Positions 1 to 9,249 of a stretch of DNA of 36,381 bases are shown in pieces (position 1 is the stretch's first letter; every line of letters starts with the position of its first letter). The notes beneath the pieces are model-generated. The model made no database searches. It saw only the letters and a list, made by a program, of their open reading frames with translations, and was not told the DNA's origin. This stretch comes from Bacteroidota bacterium (GTDB taxonomy: Bacteria > Bacteroidota > Bacteroidia > Bacteroidales > DYOH01), in contig JAIFMY010000232.1 of the NCBI GenBank assembly GCA_020048155.1, positions 1 to 36,381 of the forward strand. Direction: 5' to 3'. Position numbers and translations under genes: made by a program.

Positions 1-98
1 TATTACCTTATTCTATTGAATGAATTTGCTCGAATAGAATGTGCTATAAATAGGGCATATGAGAGTGTCGGAGTTTTTCAGCAGACCCTATTTAGTGT
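1..98 (+). repeat. Copy A of a dispersed intergenic repeat, cut by the window edge
   Basis: These 98 bases align without gaps to 18921-19018 in the same orientation, with about 77 of 98 positions identical by hand count. The right part (73-90, beginning GTTTTTCAGCAGAC) resembles the terminal inverted repeat of an insertion sequence, and its reverse complement GTCTGCTGAAAAAC occurs exactly at 18675-18688. No coding sequence is present. The copy probably extends left of the window. A relic of a mobile element or a MITE is the likeliest reading. Confidence 0.65.
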
Positions 99-150
99 AT
101 AAATGACCATTAGAAAAACCAAAAGATAAGAAATACCCTTCTCAAAATTC

Positions 151-188
151 AAGCCCGAATAAATTTCTCTCTAAACAAACCCGGGCTT
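151..188 (-). terminator. Weak candidate terminator after the 1534-aa gene
   Basis: AAGCCCG at 151-157 pairs with CGGGCTT at 182-188 across a 24-base loop, just downstream of the stop codon of the minus-strand gene that ends at 207. On the minus strand the stem is followed by GAATTTTG, a poor T-tract, so termination strength is doubtful. Confidence 0.35.
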
Positions 189-206
189 AAATTTTATTAC
201 TTATAA

Positions 207-3200
207 TTATTCTTCATCTTCTTCATCACCTGTATCAGTTCTGCCTTTTATCCGGCTCAGAAACTGATTTTTCACTCTTTCAGAAGATGGATCATATCGG
301 AAAGGCGGACCATCATTTTTAATTTCCATTTCACGGTCTTTATCTTTTTTCTCTGCTATATAATTGGCAAATACTACATCAGAGGCAATTCCTTTTATCT
401 GATTCATCCGATATGTATAAAAGAACCATTGATCAGGCGAAGCCTCAATGTATAAGTTATATATATCGCCGGTTTTACGTTTAATAATTTCCAGATTTCC
501 ATTCACCAGTTTATTCACAGGTTTGCCATTAATAAACCCAATACCAAGCTTGCCTTCAGACCAATAAGCCTTTTGTTCTTCTTTCCAAACCATATTCAAT
601 TGAGTAAATACAATCGTTGCCTGCAACTCAGGCGGTACATTGCCGATGGTACCCGTAGAGCCAAGCTGCCCCAGTACTTCGTTGGCAGTTTTATCTGATG
701 TGAGCTCGCTCAAATACTTTTTAAAACTCGGCTTACTCATATCAATAGCTTCGGCAGAAGCAGAAGTATTTATTTGCTCATACATGAGGTCGATGCAACG
801 CGGATCGAAGAAAAATTGATTTGACATCATAAGCTCCATCGACACAGAGTTTTTCTCTATGTTGTGAATAAGGCTTCCACTTTGATTTATTTTTAGCTGG
901 CCCAAGTCTACCCCCAAATTGGCATCCCCTTCAGAATAAATATTACAGAAATTGCGGTGTAAGGTAACCATGTTGCCTGGCAATTCGAAATTAGAGAGTT
1001 TTTCGGGTGTGGTGATGACATACTTATTGGTATTTTTCTGGAAATAAAGCAGGCTATCAGCAGAAAATACAGGAATATCGCTCCAGTATTTCAGTTTATT
1101 GCCAAATGCAGAATACATATGAGTAGAGTCTATTGTTATTACTGAAGCTGCATATATATTATTGGTCTGATTGAGCTTACTAAGAGGAATAACAACAGAA
1201 TCGGGATTGATGAGCGTTTTAAATTCGACCCACGGACGGTCAATTGGATTAACCGAAAGCTTGTCGCACTGATGCTGCAGTCTGAATTGGCCATCAAACT
1301 CAAGTTCTTCGCGGTTCGCATTCAAATTAACAACGCCATAAAATCCAAAAGCCGGACTTAGTAAAAAATTCTGTTCAATACCCACCCTGCCTTTACCAAC
1401 AGTGGTTTGCGTGCTATCACTTACCGTAATAGACTCCATATTGATAATCAGAGTACTATCGTTTTCATCTACATAGTTGTAATACCCAGATCCAAAATAA
1501 GATGTACGACCTTCGATTGTAACGGTTGAATTAAAAATTTCGTGCTTAAGTATTTTAATTTTGGCATTGTCCAACGTACGCATTTTAGCCCTGCGTTCAA
1601 TGTCCACTTTACCATCTGTCACAAATATTTTTGCATCCGCTACTTCTATATATATCACCCCAGCCGCATGTATGGTTTTCTGTTTTATGTCGAAATTTGA
1701 TTTAGCTGCGAAAAAGCTAAGAGAATCCTGCTTTGGGTGCACCGAGCGAAACATTGCACCGGTTGCTTGCAATGGCAAATCGTCGACTGTGTACTCATAG
1801 CTATTGGACGAACTGAGGGTAATTTCAGATTTATCCATGAACCAAATAAACTCATCCATATTACATACATATAAATTATGCGGAAAAGTAACATATGTTT
1901 CGGGTGAAAGCGACTTAAACCTGCCAACCCTTTCATCAAAATTTACATTTGTGCTTACTTGTTTGGTATCAAACATCAAGCTATCCTCAGTGTTATTGAA
2001 TTCAGTAAATACTTCGGGTTCGAGAAAAAAGTCGGAGGTATCAGCAATAAAATAGCGTGAATTGAATTTGAACAAGCTCGAGATAATACGCCCCTGATTT
2101 ATCCTCACCCCCCCATTGCCAGTGTAATCTTGAGGTGTAAGTGTGGTAGCCCCTCCAAACAGAGCTTCTTCACCATAAATTCTGAAAGGAGATTTCATCT
2201 TCTTCCGTTGAGTGAAGTTTGCCAATAAAGTATCTGCGAAAGGATAGAATTGCATGAAAAGAGTATCTGCAGCCACTATAGGATATTCCGGATATTTCCC
2301 CGGTTCAAATGCAGTAGTCGGAAAAAAATTGTCTTTTTTCACAGGTGCAAGTGTAAATGAATTGGCCAGACAGTTCATAGAATCAGGAAAAAAATTGAAT
2401 TGCTGTGAATGCATTTCAGCGGTAAGATACCGCATCTTACCTGCTGCCACTAAGCCCCTTGTATCAAGTATAAGAGTATTGAAAAAAAGTGCCTTTCCAC
2501 CGTATAATGTGTCCCCTTCAGGGCTGCTTTCTTTGATAAAACCAAGAGAATAGTCGGGCTGAATAATAAGATTCAAATCATAAAATACCGGAAAAATGCT
2601 ATCGGAATGAAACTGCCCTAGCAAAGCCCATTTATTGATAGAAAACCGGCTCAGCGAGTCGATCATATATGGATAAATTTTGAAGTAGAATTTATCGCGC
2701 GGATAAACTCCATACGGTTTCACAGTGCGGTCGTAATACACATAGGAAGTATCGTAACTATTAAAAATCGGATATTCGGGAAAATCCTTAATTCCAGATT
2801 TATTATCGGGATCATCTATGAGCAAGTCGCCCTTTATGTTTTCGATTACATTTACGAGCCTTTTCTCCTCCGATTTTTTATTGCCGTTTATATCATACAA
2901 AGTTTGCGTGACAATAAGGCTAAGCGAGTCTACATTGTTGAGGTTAATCTTAAAATCGTCGTAAAAAAATGTAAAATTGCGGCCATAATAAGTAAAAGCC
3001 CCCACTTGCACATTACCATCAAAGCTAATATCGCGGCTTCTATCAAAAGAAACATGCCTGTCGATAGGTCGAAGTACCATATTCTGGCGCTGACTTACGG
3101 GAATTGCATTCACATGGTAGATATCCAGCCTTTTGGTAGTCAGATCGAGCCGTGCATTAGGCAATCCAAACTGCAAAGAATCAGATTTATCAACGTACAT

Positions 3201-4811
3201 AGAGTCGTTGCGTACTAATTTGTTTTTACGCGAAAAAACCTCTATTACATCGAAGTCCTTTTTAGCTCTGAGTGCATCGGCAAATCGGTAGAACCTTCTG
3301 GTCAGGGTTCCCATCTTTTCCTCACTATCCCAAATAACCATCCCTTGATACGAAAGGCCAATAAGCAAATTGGTAGCCTGTTCAGTAGGTAAACCCAGCG
3401 AACGAGCCAATTTATGAGCATACACTTCCTCGGAGCCAAACTTATACACAATAAGTACCGGATGCATGGGATACAATCCCCCAACTAAAATCTCCTCTTC
3501 GTCGAAATAATCTGCTGATCTTAGGTAAATGCTACCAGAGGCATCTACCTGATTAGGACTAAAATCCATGTAAGAACTGTCGATGTTCCAAATTACAAGG
3601 CCAGCATCAATCTCGAGCTGGTGATACTCATCGTAATACATACTTTGCGACACCCCCTGATAATCGCGATAAAGGGCCATTTGCCAGCCCTTCAGAGAAT
3701 CTTCTTTCATTCTAAAGTTCAACCCAACGTGTTCAATAACGAATGTATCTAAAAATATGCTTGGTGAAGCCTGAATTGCCGAAATTTGTCTTTTTTCTAG
3801 GATGAATCGTTTAGATTTCACTTCAACCTTTGTATTTTGGGCACCAATAAATTCAACTTGGGCCATTTTCTTGTTAAACATGGTGCCAATGGTACGAGCT
3901 CCTTGCACCACAATTCCACCGGTATATCTGAAACGCTGAAACAAAGCAGGTACCTCAAAATCATCATTAAAAGTTTCGAAATATGGGTATCGTGCGTTGG
4001 ACTCAGTAGTACCCGGTATAAGTTTATCTGCAAAACGCCCGGGTATGCCATTAAATTCCAAATCGGTATGGGTAAGCCAGGAAGTATCGCTGGTGTATTC
4101 CATTTTAGACATGTCAATATGGTAGTTTCCAACTTCAACATAAAGGCTTGTAGAATCTTTACCAGCTCTTTGCCAGGTTACACGCCCACCTTTACCTTGC
4201 CATTCCCCCTTGCGCGGATAATATTTTCCGGCAGTATTGAGCAGCATGACAGAATCGGAGCGAAAGTGGCACATGAGTGTAGTATTTGGGTATTCAGCAT
4301 ACAATTCTTTCCCTTCGTAAAATCGAAAATTGTCCGACGAACTGCGCCACTCTATTTCACGCAGCGTATATACAATATTGCGCTGAAACATAAGGGTAGT
4401 ATTGTTCAGAATATCTACAATGGTAGTCATAGGTGCTTTTTTTTGCAACTGCTTTATCAGATACCTGGTCCAAACCTGATAACTTTCCACCGGGTGCATA
4501 GTCTTGTGAATGGCCATGATTGCATTCAGATAGGCCTCCAAATCAGGAAATGCCTGCGCCTTGCGCGCCAGCAGCACATTGATGGTGTAAATAATCGTAT
4601 CGCGCTGCCCATCGTAAAAAATAAGAGAATCCCAAGCCATTCGGAATTCTTCAGAAAGTTTGGTACCTTTCTTTCGGTCCCCATCTACAAGTATCTTGCT
4701 CAGGTCGTCCAGAAACCCAACTCTTTCGGTTCGTACACTGCGCTCCTGAGCCGAAACCAGCAGGGGCAATAACATGAAACAAACCAGCAAAAAAAACAAT
4801 CTGCGCATCAT
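207..4811 (-). CDS. Large exported protein of unknown function (1534 aa)
   Basis: Residues 1-21 are a typical Sec signal peptide: a basic MMRR start, a leucine-rich core and likely cleavage after LLVSA. No lipobox cysteine follows, so the mature protein should be periplasmic or outer-membrane associated rather than a lipoprotein. The remaining ~1500 residues show no motif I recognise. They are rich in short beta-strand-like stretches with alternating aromatic and polar residues and many Asp-Ser-Leu segments, which suggests an extended all-beta protein. The C-terminus is strongly acidic, ending DTGDEEDEE. The gene is monocistronic here and is divergent from the CHASE4 phosphatase with about 170 bases between start codons. 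A long antisense frame at 3837-4772 is a shadow. Large AsmA- or LptD-like envelope proteins are possible relatives, but I cannot show this from the sequence. Confidence 0.9.
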   Translation of the reverse strand: MMRRLFFLLVCFMLLPLLVSAQERSVRTERVGFLDDLSKILVDGDRKKGTKLSEEFRMAWDSLIFYDGQRDTIIYTINVLLARKAQAFPDLEAYLNAIMAIHKTMHPVESYQVWTRYLIKQLQKKAPMTTIVDILNNTTLMFQRNIVYTLREIEWRSSSDNFRFYEGKELYAEYPNTTLMCHFRSDSVMLLNTAGKYYPRKGEWQGKGGRVTWQRAGKDSTSLYVEVGNYHIDMSKMEYTSDTSWLTHTDLEFNGIPGRFADKLIPGTTESNARYPYFETFNDDFEVPALFQRFRYTGGIVVQGARTIGTMFNKKMAQVEFIGAQNTKVEVKSKRFILEKRQISAIQASPSIFLDTFVIEHVGLNFRMKEDSLKGWQMALYRDYQGVSQSMYYDEYHQLEIDAGLVIWNIDSSYMDFSPNQVDASGSIYLRSADYFDEEEILVGGLYPMHPVLIVYKFGSEEVYAHKLARSLGLPTEQATNLLIGLSYQGMVIWDSEEKMGTLTRRFYRFADALRAKKDFDVIEVFSRKNKLVRNDSMYVDKSDSLQFGLPNARLDLTTKRLDIYHVNAIPVSQRQNMVLRPIDRHVSFDRSRDISFDGNVQVGAFTYYGRNFTFFYDDFKINLNNVDSLSLIVTQTLYDINGNKKSEEKRLVNVIENIKGDLLIDDPDNKSGIKDFPEYPIFNSYDTSYVYYDRTVKPYGVYPRDKFYFKIYPYMIDSLSRFSINKWALLGQFHSDSIFPVFYDLNLIIQPDYSLGFIKESSPEGDTLYGGKALFFNTLILDTRGLVAAGKMRYLTAEMHSQQFNFFPDSMNCLANSFTLAPVKKDNFFPTTAFEPGKYPEYPIVAADTLFMQFYPFADTLLANFTQRKKMKSPFRIYGEEALFGGATTLTPQDYTGNGGVRINQGRIISSLFKFNSRYFIADTSDFFLEPEVFTEFNNTEDSLMFDTKQVSTNVNFDERVGRFKSLSPETYVTFPHNLYVCNMDEFIWFMDKSEITLSSSNSYEYTVDDLPLQATGAMFRSVHPKQDSLSFFAAKSNFDIKQKTIHAAGVIYIEVADAKIFVTDGKVDIERRAKMRTLDNAKIKILKHEIFNSTVTIEGRTSYFGSGYYNYVDENDSTLIINMESITVSDSTQTTVGKGRVGIEQNFLLSPAFGFYGVVNLNANREELEFDGQFRLQHQCDKLSVNPIDRPWVEFKTLINPDSVVIPLSKLNQTNNIYAASVITIDSTHMYSAFGNKLKYWSDIPVFSADSLLYFQKNTNKYVITTPEKLSNFELPGNMVTLHRNFCNIYSEGDANLGVDLGQLKINQSGSLIHNIEKNSVSMELMMSNQFFFDPRCIDLMYEQINTSASAEAIDMSKPSFKKYLSELTSDKTANEVLGQLGSTGTIGNVPPELQATIVFTQLNMVWKEEQKAYWSEGKLGIGFINGKPVNKLVNGNLEIIKRKTGDIYNLYIEASPDQWFFYTYRMNQIKGIASDVVFANYIAEKKDKDREMEIKNDGPPFRYDPSSERVKNQFLSRIKGRTDTGDEEDEE

Positions 4812-4979
4812 AAAATATTTTATTTACAAAAACGAATGTAATGAAAATACCAGTATATAGCAGCACGAAAAGACTAAAAAAGCGATTCCATATATACTGA
4901 TTGATACAGATTAATAAAAATTTCAGAGCTATCTTTTTTATTGTATATTTATGATTATTTTCACAGCATAATATATGTC

Positions 4980-6863
4980 ATGCAACTGATAAAGTGGTTC
5001 AATAATCAGAATATAAAACACAAAGTATATATAATGCTTGTGTTAATTGTATTTTTTATATTTATAACAGGGCTTATCTTCAATGAATTTTCGAGAAACA
5101 GGAATATATACATCAGGAAATCGCAGCTCGCAGAACAGGAAGAAACCGTGAAAACTCTTCTAAAGCTAAAATCTGCAATGTATTTACAGATTGTTCACGA
5201 TTATTCATGCTATGATGAGCTTATATTGAAACTATCGGATCCTGATACTGCATGGTTCAAAAGCAATATCACAGTACTTGAGAGTTTCGACATGCAAAAA
5301 ACATGGATATTGGATTTAAATCGTAATATCATTGATACAAGATTAGATCCTGCATTCAAAATGGAGCTCGGCATACCATCAAGCGTTTTTGATAGCCTGT
5401 ATAAAAACCGCAGTGTAGAATATTACCAAAAGATGGACTCCGGTGTAATGCAAATTGTAGGTTCCACAATACACCCCTCGTCAGATTTGGAAAGACTCAC
5501 AGAGCCTCAGGGCTTCTTTTTGCTCGCTAAATATTGGGATACAAAGTATATCGAAACTTTATCTGATTTATCCAATACCGCTATTACATTAAATGATTCC
5601 GTAACTTCTGCTGATTACTTTGAAAATGTGATTTTCGTGCTTCAAACCAACGAAGGCGCACCAGCTTCATACCTGATTTCATTCAAGGACAATCCGCTGA
5701 TGGACAAGATTCAGAGTATAAATGACTATATATCTTTACTCATTCTCATAGGATCGGTTTTAGTAGCAGTAGCATTTTACGTCTCTTTTCAACGTATCAT
5801 TATCAATTCATTACATGATATCATAAAAGCCCTTAATTTGGGAACAGCCGATCCCTTGGAAAAACTTATACAAAGAAAAGATGAGTTTAGCCAAATTTCA
5901 AACCTGATAGTTGAGTTTTTTCAACAGAAATCGGTATTAGTAAATGAAATAGAGGAACGTAAAGCCATACAAGAAGAACTTGAGACCCTGATAGATGAGC
6001 TTCAACTTAGAAACGATGAAATAGAAACTCAAAGAGACGAAATCCTGAAACAAAGAGACATCATCACTCTGAAAAACAAACAATTCACGGATAGTCTGTT
6101 CAATGCATTGCGTATACAAAATGCACTCATACCGCCCCGCGAAGAGTTGGACATTTCACTTCCTGAACACTTTATGCTTTCCAAACCCCGCGATGTAGTT
6201 AGCGGTGATTTTTATTGGATCAAAAAAACCGGCAGCTACATGTATGGCGCTGTTGCCGATGCTACCGGGCACGGGGTTTCTGGAGCATTCATGAGCATTC
6301 TCGGGGTATCGCTCCTCAATCAGATAGTAGACAACAACTGTACGCTCAACCCTGCAGAGATTCTTAATGAAATGCGAACCCGACTCATAAAACTGTTGCA
6401 TCAGAAAAACGATCGTTCGTTTACCAAAGACGGATACGATATGTCGCTTGTGCGTTTTACCAGCGGAACTAATCTGATTGATTTTGCTGGAGCATACAAT
6501 CCATTGCATATATTGCGTAAAAAAGACAACGATACTGAAATTATTGAAATACGGGCCGACAGATTTCCGGTAGGCATATATCCTAAAGAACTAAAACCCT
6601 TTACAAATCATACCTTAGAACTTCATTCACTTGATAGGCTTTACCTCTCGACAGATGGGTACACTTCTCAAATTGGTGGCCCATCTGTACGAAAATATTC
6701 TACTACGCAGTACAAGGACTTTCTGCATAACATACAACACTTACCTATAAGAAAACAAAAAGAGGTTTTTGAGCAAAACCTGGAATTCTGGAAGGAATCT
6801 TACGAACAGGTAGATGATATTCTGGTTGTTGGAATCGAAATTACTTTCAAAAGCAAAATTTAA
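4980..6863 (+). CDS. Membrane-anchored CHASE4-PP2C (SpoIIE-type) serine phosphatase
   Basis: The 627-residue protein has a first membrane helix (about 16-34), an extracytoplasmic sensor of ~210 residues resembling CHASE4 (YDELILKL.DPDTAWFKSN region), and a second helix (about 250-270). A linker and coiled coil (about 300-370) follow, then a C-terminal PP2C domain. PP2C metal-site motifs are visible: SGDF at 408-411, DATGHGVSGAFMS at 427-439 and DDILVV near the end. Family members dephosphorylate anti-sigma-factor-antagonist or SiaC-type proteins on Ser/Thr. No kinase or antagonist lies next to it, so its partner is elsewhere, possibly the SiaBC pair at 19.2-20.2 kb. I chose the ATG at 4980; an in-frame TTG at 4941 would only add a poor extension. 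Its stop overlaps the stop of the convergent tlpA-like gene by 4 bases. Confidence 0.9.
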   Translation: MQLIKWFNNQNIKHKVYIMLVLIVFFIFITGLIFNEFSRNRNIYIRKSQLAEQEETVKTLLKLKSAMYLQIVHDYSCYDELILKLSDPDTAWFKSNITVLESFDMQKTWILDLNRNIIDTRLDPAFKMELGIPSSVFDSLYKNRSVEYYQKMDSGVMQIVGSTIHPSSDLERLTEPQGFFLLAKYWDTKYIETLSDLSNTAITLNDSVTSADYFENVIFVLQTNEGAPASYLISFKDNPLMDKIQSINDYISLLILIGSVLVAVAFYVSFQRIIINSLHDIIKALNLGTADPLEKLIQRKDEFSQISNLIVEFFQQKSVLVNEIEERKAIQEELETLIDELQLRNDEIETQRDEILKQRDIITLKNKQFTDSLFNALRIQNALIPPREELDISLPEHFMLSKPRDVVSGDFYWIKKTGSYMYGAVADATGHGVSGAFMSILGVSLLNQIVDNNCTLNPAEILNEMRTRLIKLLHQKNDRSFTKDGYDMSLVRFTSGTNLIDFAGAYNPLHILRKKDNDTEIIEIRADRFPVGIYPKELKPFTNHTLELHSLDRLYLSTDGYTSQIGGPSVRKYSTTQYKDFLHNIQHLPIRKQKEVFEQNLEFWKESYEQVDDILVVGIEITFKSKI

Positions 6864-7480
6864 TTTTTCAGCAATTGATCCAGCAATTGGGTAGTTGTTT
6901 CTGTGTGCCAGCGTTTGGCACGTCTTTCGTCAACATGTATTTTTCCCGCCTTATCTATAATAAAAGTTGCAGGTATACTGCTTGACTGAAGCAATGCAGG
7001 TGCTTGGTATTGTGTATAATACACTGGAAAATCATAACCATATTTTTCAATAAAACTTTCAATGGTACCCAATTTTTCGTTGGAAACCATGATGAAAACT
7101 ACATCTGAATCCTTGTATTTGCTGTACAATTCTTGTATACTCGGAAATTCAGCCACACAAGGGGGACACCAAGTAGCCCAGAAATTTATAAAAATGACTT
7201 TCCCTTTATAATCGTTGAAATTAAGTTGGGTACCATCAAGTCTGGTAAGAGGCCAATCATAAGCTGCAGGCTCAATAACGGGCAAAGTGCTGGTTTCGTT
7301 CACACTGGGTGGCATAGCTATAACGCGCTGCACACCAGACAAAACTATTAATCGGGTTTGAGGCAACAAAATTGCTAATATAAATCCCCAGAACAATACA
7401 TCGCTCAATTTTGACCAAATAGACTTTGACTTCCAGTTTTTGAATGAAACTGAAATTTTCTCTTTTATATTTATTTTCAT
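6860..7480 (-). CDS. TlpA/ResA-like thioredoxin-fold thiol-disulfide oxidoreductase
   Basis: The 206-residue protein has a short cytoplasmic N-terminus and a single membrane helix (about 26-46), followed by a periplasmic thioredoxin domain of the AhpC/TSA-TlpA type. The active site WATWCPPC has cysteines 105 and 108. IPATFIID (the cis-proline loop) and a C-terminal helix complete the fold. ResA/TlpA proteins reduce disulfides in periplasmic targets such as apocytochrome c, and the PPC spacing favours a reductant. It is the last gene of a tight minus-strand operon, starting 2 bases after the aminotransferase-like gene. The same context does not reveal its target. Confidence 0.93.
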   Translation of the reverse strand: MKINIKEKISVSFKNWKSKSIWSKLSDVLFWGFILAILLPQTRLIVLSGVQRVIAMPPSVNETSTLPVIEPAAYDWPLTRLDGTQLNFNDYKGKVIFINFWATWCPPCVAEFPSIQELYSKYKDSDVVFIMVSNEKLGTIESFIEKYGYDFPVYYTQYQAPALLQSSSIPATFIIDKAGKIHVDERRAKRWHTETTTQLLDQLLKN

Positions 7481-7482
7481 TT

Positions 7483-8583
7483 TCAGATTGTTGCTTTTTC
7501 GAAATAGGATTTAAAAATAAGAGGATCGGCACTCAGGTTTACTTTTGTAGCGGTAATCGGATTGCTTTCAAATGAGAAACCTGCGAGTTTAGGTGCATAT
7601 ATTCCCGATTTCAATAAATCTTCTTCTGAACTCTTAACCCGTACATGAATGGTTTTAGTACCAAATTCTTCAATGCCAGCAGTGCCCAGTAAATTGAGAT
7701 TGTGAATCAGTTTGAAATTTTCCTGAATATAACTTACACATATATTGGTGTACTCAGCGAGTAGCAATAATCCCTTGTCGGACACAAGAAGTTTTTGCAG
7801 AAGTATGCCTGAGAGTATATTAGGAATGTTTCCATGATGGTAAGTAAGTATTCGCAATTCGTTGGCCAGAACTGCATGATTGGTAGCTATATACCCAAAT
7901 TGCAATCCACCAATACCAAGCAATTCAGCAGTATTTTCAAGCATTACCACGTTGGGCAATTGCGCAATTTCCGAATGAAAAGTACTATAAAGATGTGGGT
8001 GAAACAATCTGGAAAATCCGGTTTCAAAAATTACCGTTGCACCATTTTCGGTAAGTTTTACAATGAGTTGATATAACTTTTCAGCAGAAACTGCCTCAGT
8101 TCCAAAATGTATATCATCGTTGAGCACAACTGCTGTACCTTTCAGATTGAGTGCCTGCGAAAACAAGTAATCTAAATGAATAAATACATCGCTGCGAATG
8201 CCGTGTAAAGCAAGCAGCGGATTGATGCTGTTTGCGCTGTATACCGGAACCAAAAACATATCAACTTCGAGCGCCATCATAAGCAAACTGCGCATAGCAG
8301 ATAAACCAGCTACAGGAACCACCTCAACACTATTCGGACAATTTGGTAAGAAAACAGCTTTTAAAGCTTGAAGCATTTTAGAATCCGAAATTTCCATTCT
8401 CTCAAAAAGCGCATTGGCCGGAATGCGGGCATCAGCAATGAAATTGCGAAATACATTATCACCAACCATACAACTTGGAGAACTAAGATCTAAAATTTGC
8501 TTTTGTTTACTCTTTAATTCGTAGCTTTTGTTGAGTATACTTTGCTGAAAAGTTAGCGATAAGTTGTGGGAATTTATCTTCAT
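7483..8583 (-). CDS. Degenerate PLP-aminotransferase-fold protein (predicted pseudoenzyme)
   Basis: The 366-residue protein has the layout of a fold-type I class I/II aminotransferase of the HisC/CobD kind, and its length is usual for that family. Aligned by eye, NTAELLGIGGLQFGY (217-231) matches the family block S-x-SK-x-x-G-L-x-G-L-R-x-GY, but the PLP-binding lysine position is Glu220 and the phosphate-binding arginine position is Gln228. The usual DEAY block is FETGF (186-190), so the Asp that contacts the pyridine nitrogen is Glu187. The NPNNPTG loop is LNDDIHFGT (154-162). Catalysis by PLP chemistry therefore looks impossible. The gene is intact and tightly coupled to pdxH (24-base gap) and tlpA (2-base gap). 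A regulatory, PLP-binding or substrate-binding role is inference. Confidence 0.8.
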   Translation of the reverse strand: MKINSHNLSLTFQQSILNKSYELKSKQKQILDLSSPSCMVGDNVFRNFIADARIPANALFERMEISDSKMLQALKAVFLPNCPNSVEVVPVAGLSAMRSLLMMALEVDMFLVPVYSANSINPLLALHGIRSDVFIHLDYLFSQALNLKGTAVVLNDDIHFGTEAVSAEKLYQLIVKLTENGATVIFETGFSRLFHPHLYSTFHSEIAQLPNVVMLENTAELLGIGGLQFGYIATNHAVLANELRILTYHHGNIPNILSGILLQKLLVSDKGLLLLAEYTNICVSYIQENFKLIHNLNLLGTAGIEEFGTKTIHVRVKSSEEDLLKSGIYAPKLAGFSFESNPITATKVNLSADPLIFKSYFEKATI

Positions 8584-8607
8584 TTATTTAACATAAAATG
8601 TACTGAG

Positions 8608-9249
8608 TTAGGGTGCCAAACGGTATGTATTCCAACCGGTTTCTGTTTGTTCGTAGATTATTCGGTCGTGCAAACGATTTACCCTACCCTGCCAAAATTC
8701 GAAGTATGTAGGCATCAGTTTGTAACCACCCCAGAAAGTAGGTCTTTCATGAGCGTTGTTTTTATGCATATCTACATAATCGTCCCAAAGTTTTTCTAAA
8801 AAATTGCGTGTAGGTATTATTTCACTTTGCGGCGAAATAATAGAACTTATTTGGCTTTCCTCAGGTCTGCTATTGAAGTAATTGGCAGATTCGTCTTCGT
8901 GTATTTTAGCAAAACAACCTTCAATGCGCACTTGCCTGAACAAATCTGGCCAAAAAAACAAAATGCTGCCGTTTGGATTTTCATTTATTTGTCGTCCCTT
9001 ACGGCTGTTGTAATTGGTAAAGAACACAAAACCCTCATGATCAAAATCTTTGAGCAAAACAATGCGCCCCGATGGTTTGAGATCGGTACCTGTGGTGATG
9101 AGTGTACACGCAGTAGGCTCAGGCAATCCATTGTTCATGGCCATATCAAGCCAGGCTTTGAACTGTGTAAAAGGATTGGGATCCAATTGTTCCTCTAAGA
9201 GTGAATCACCACGATATTCGTTTCTAATATTATAAAGTATTGTTTCCAT
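8608..9249 (-). CDS. pdxH: Pyridoxamine/pyridoxine 5'-phosphate oxidase
   Basis: PdxH makes pyridoxal 5'-phosphate from pyridoxamine or pyridoxine 5'-phosphate using FMN and O2, in the cytoplasm. The 213-residue length is normal. FMN-site segments are recognisable: GRIVLLK (61-67), FFTNYNSRKGRQ (76-87) and SRPEESQ (127-133). So is the C-terminal substrate block RPTFWGGYKLMP with EFWQGRVNRLHDR (169-196), and the protein ends RLAP as the family does. The usual His of RPxHWGG is Phe here. The start overlaps the upstream BFD-like gene by 20 bases, which suggests translational coupling. The downstream neighbour is an aminotransferase-fold protein that appears unable to use the cofactor PdxH makes. 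Confidence 0.97.
   Translation of the reverse strand: METILYNIRNEYRGDSLLEEQLDPNPFTQFKAWLDMAMNNGLPEPTACTLITTGTDLKPSGRIVLLKDFDHEGFVFFTNYNSRKGRQINENPNGSILFFWPDLFRQVRIEGCFAKIHEDESANYFNSRPEESQISSIISPQSEIIPTRNFLEKLWDDYVDMHKNNAHERPTFWGGYKLMPTYFEFWQGRVNRLHDRIIYEQTETGWNTYRLAP

Noticed and set aside
3837-4772. A 311-codon open frame on the plus strand
   Set aside because: It lies wholly antisense to the 1534-aa gene, has no signal, domain or promoter, and its composition is that of a codon-complement shadow.
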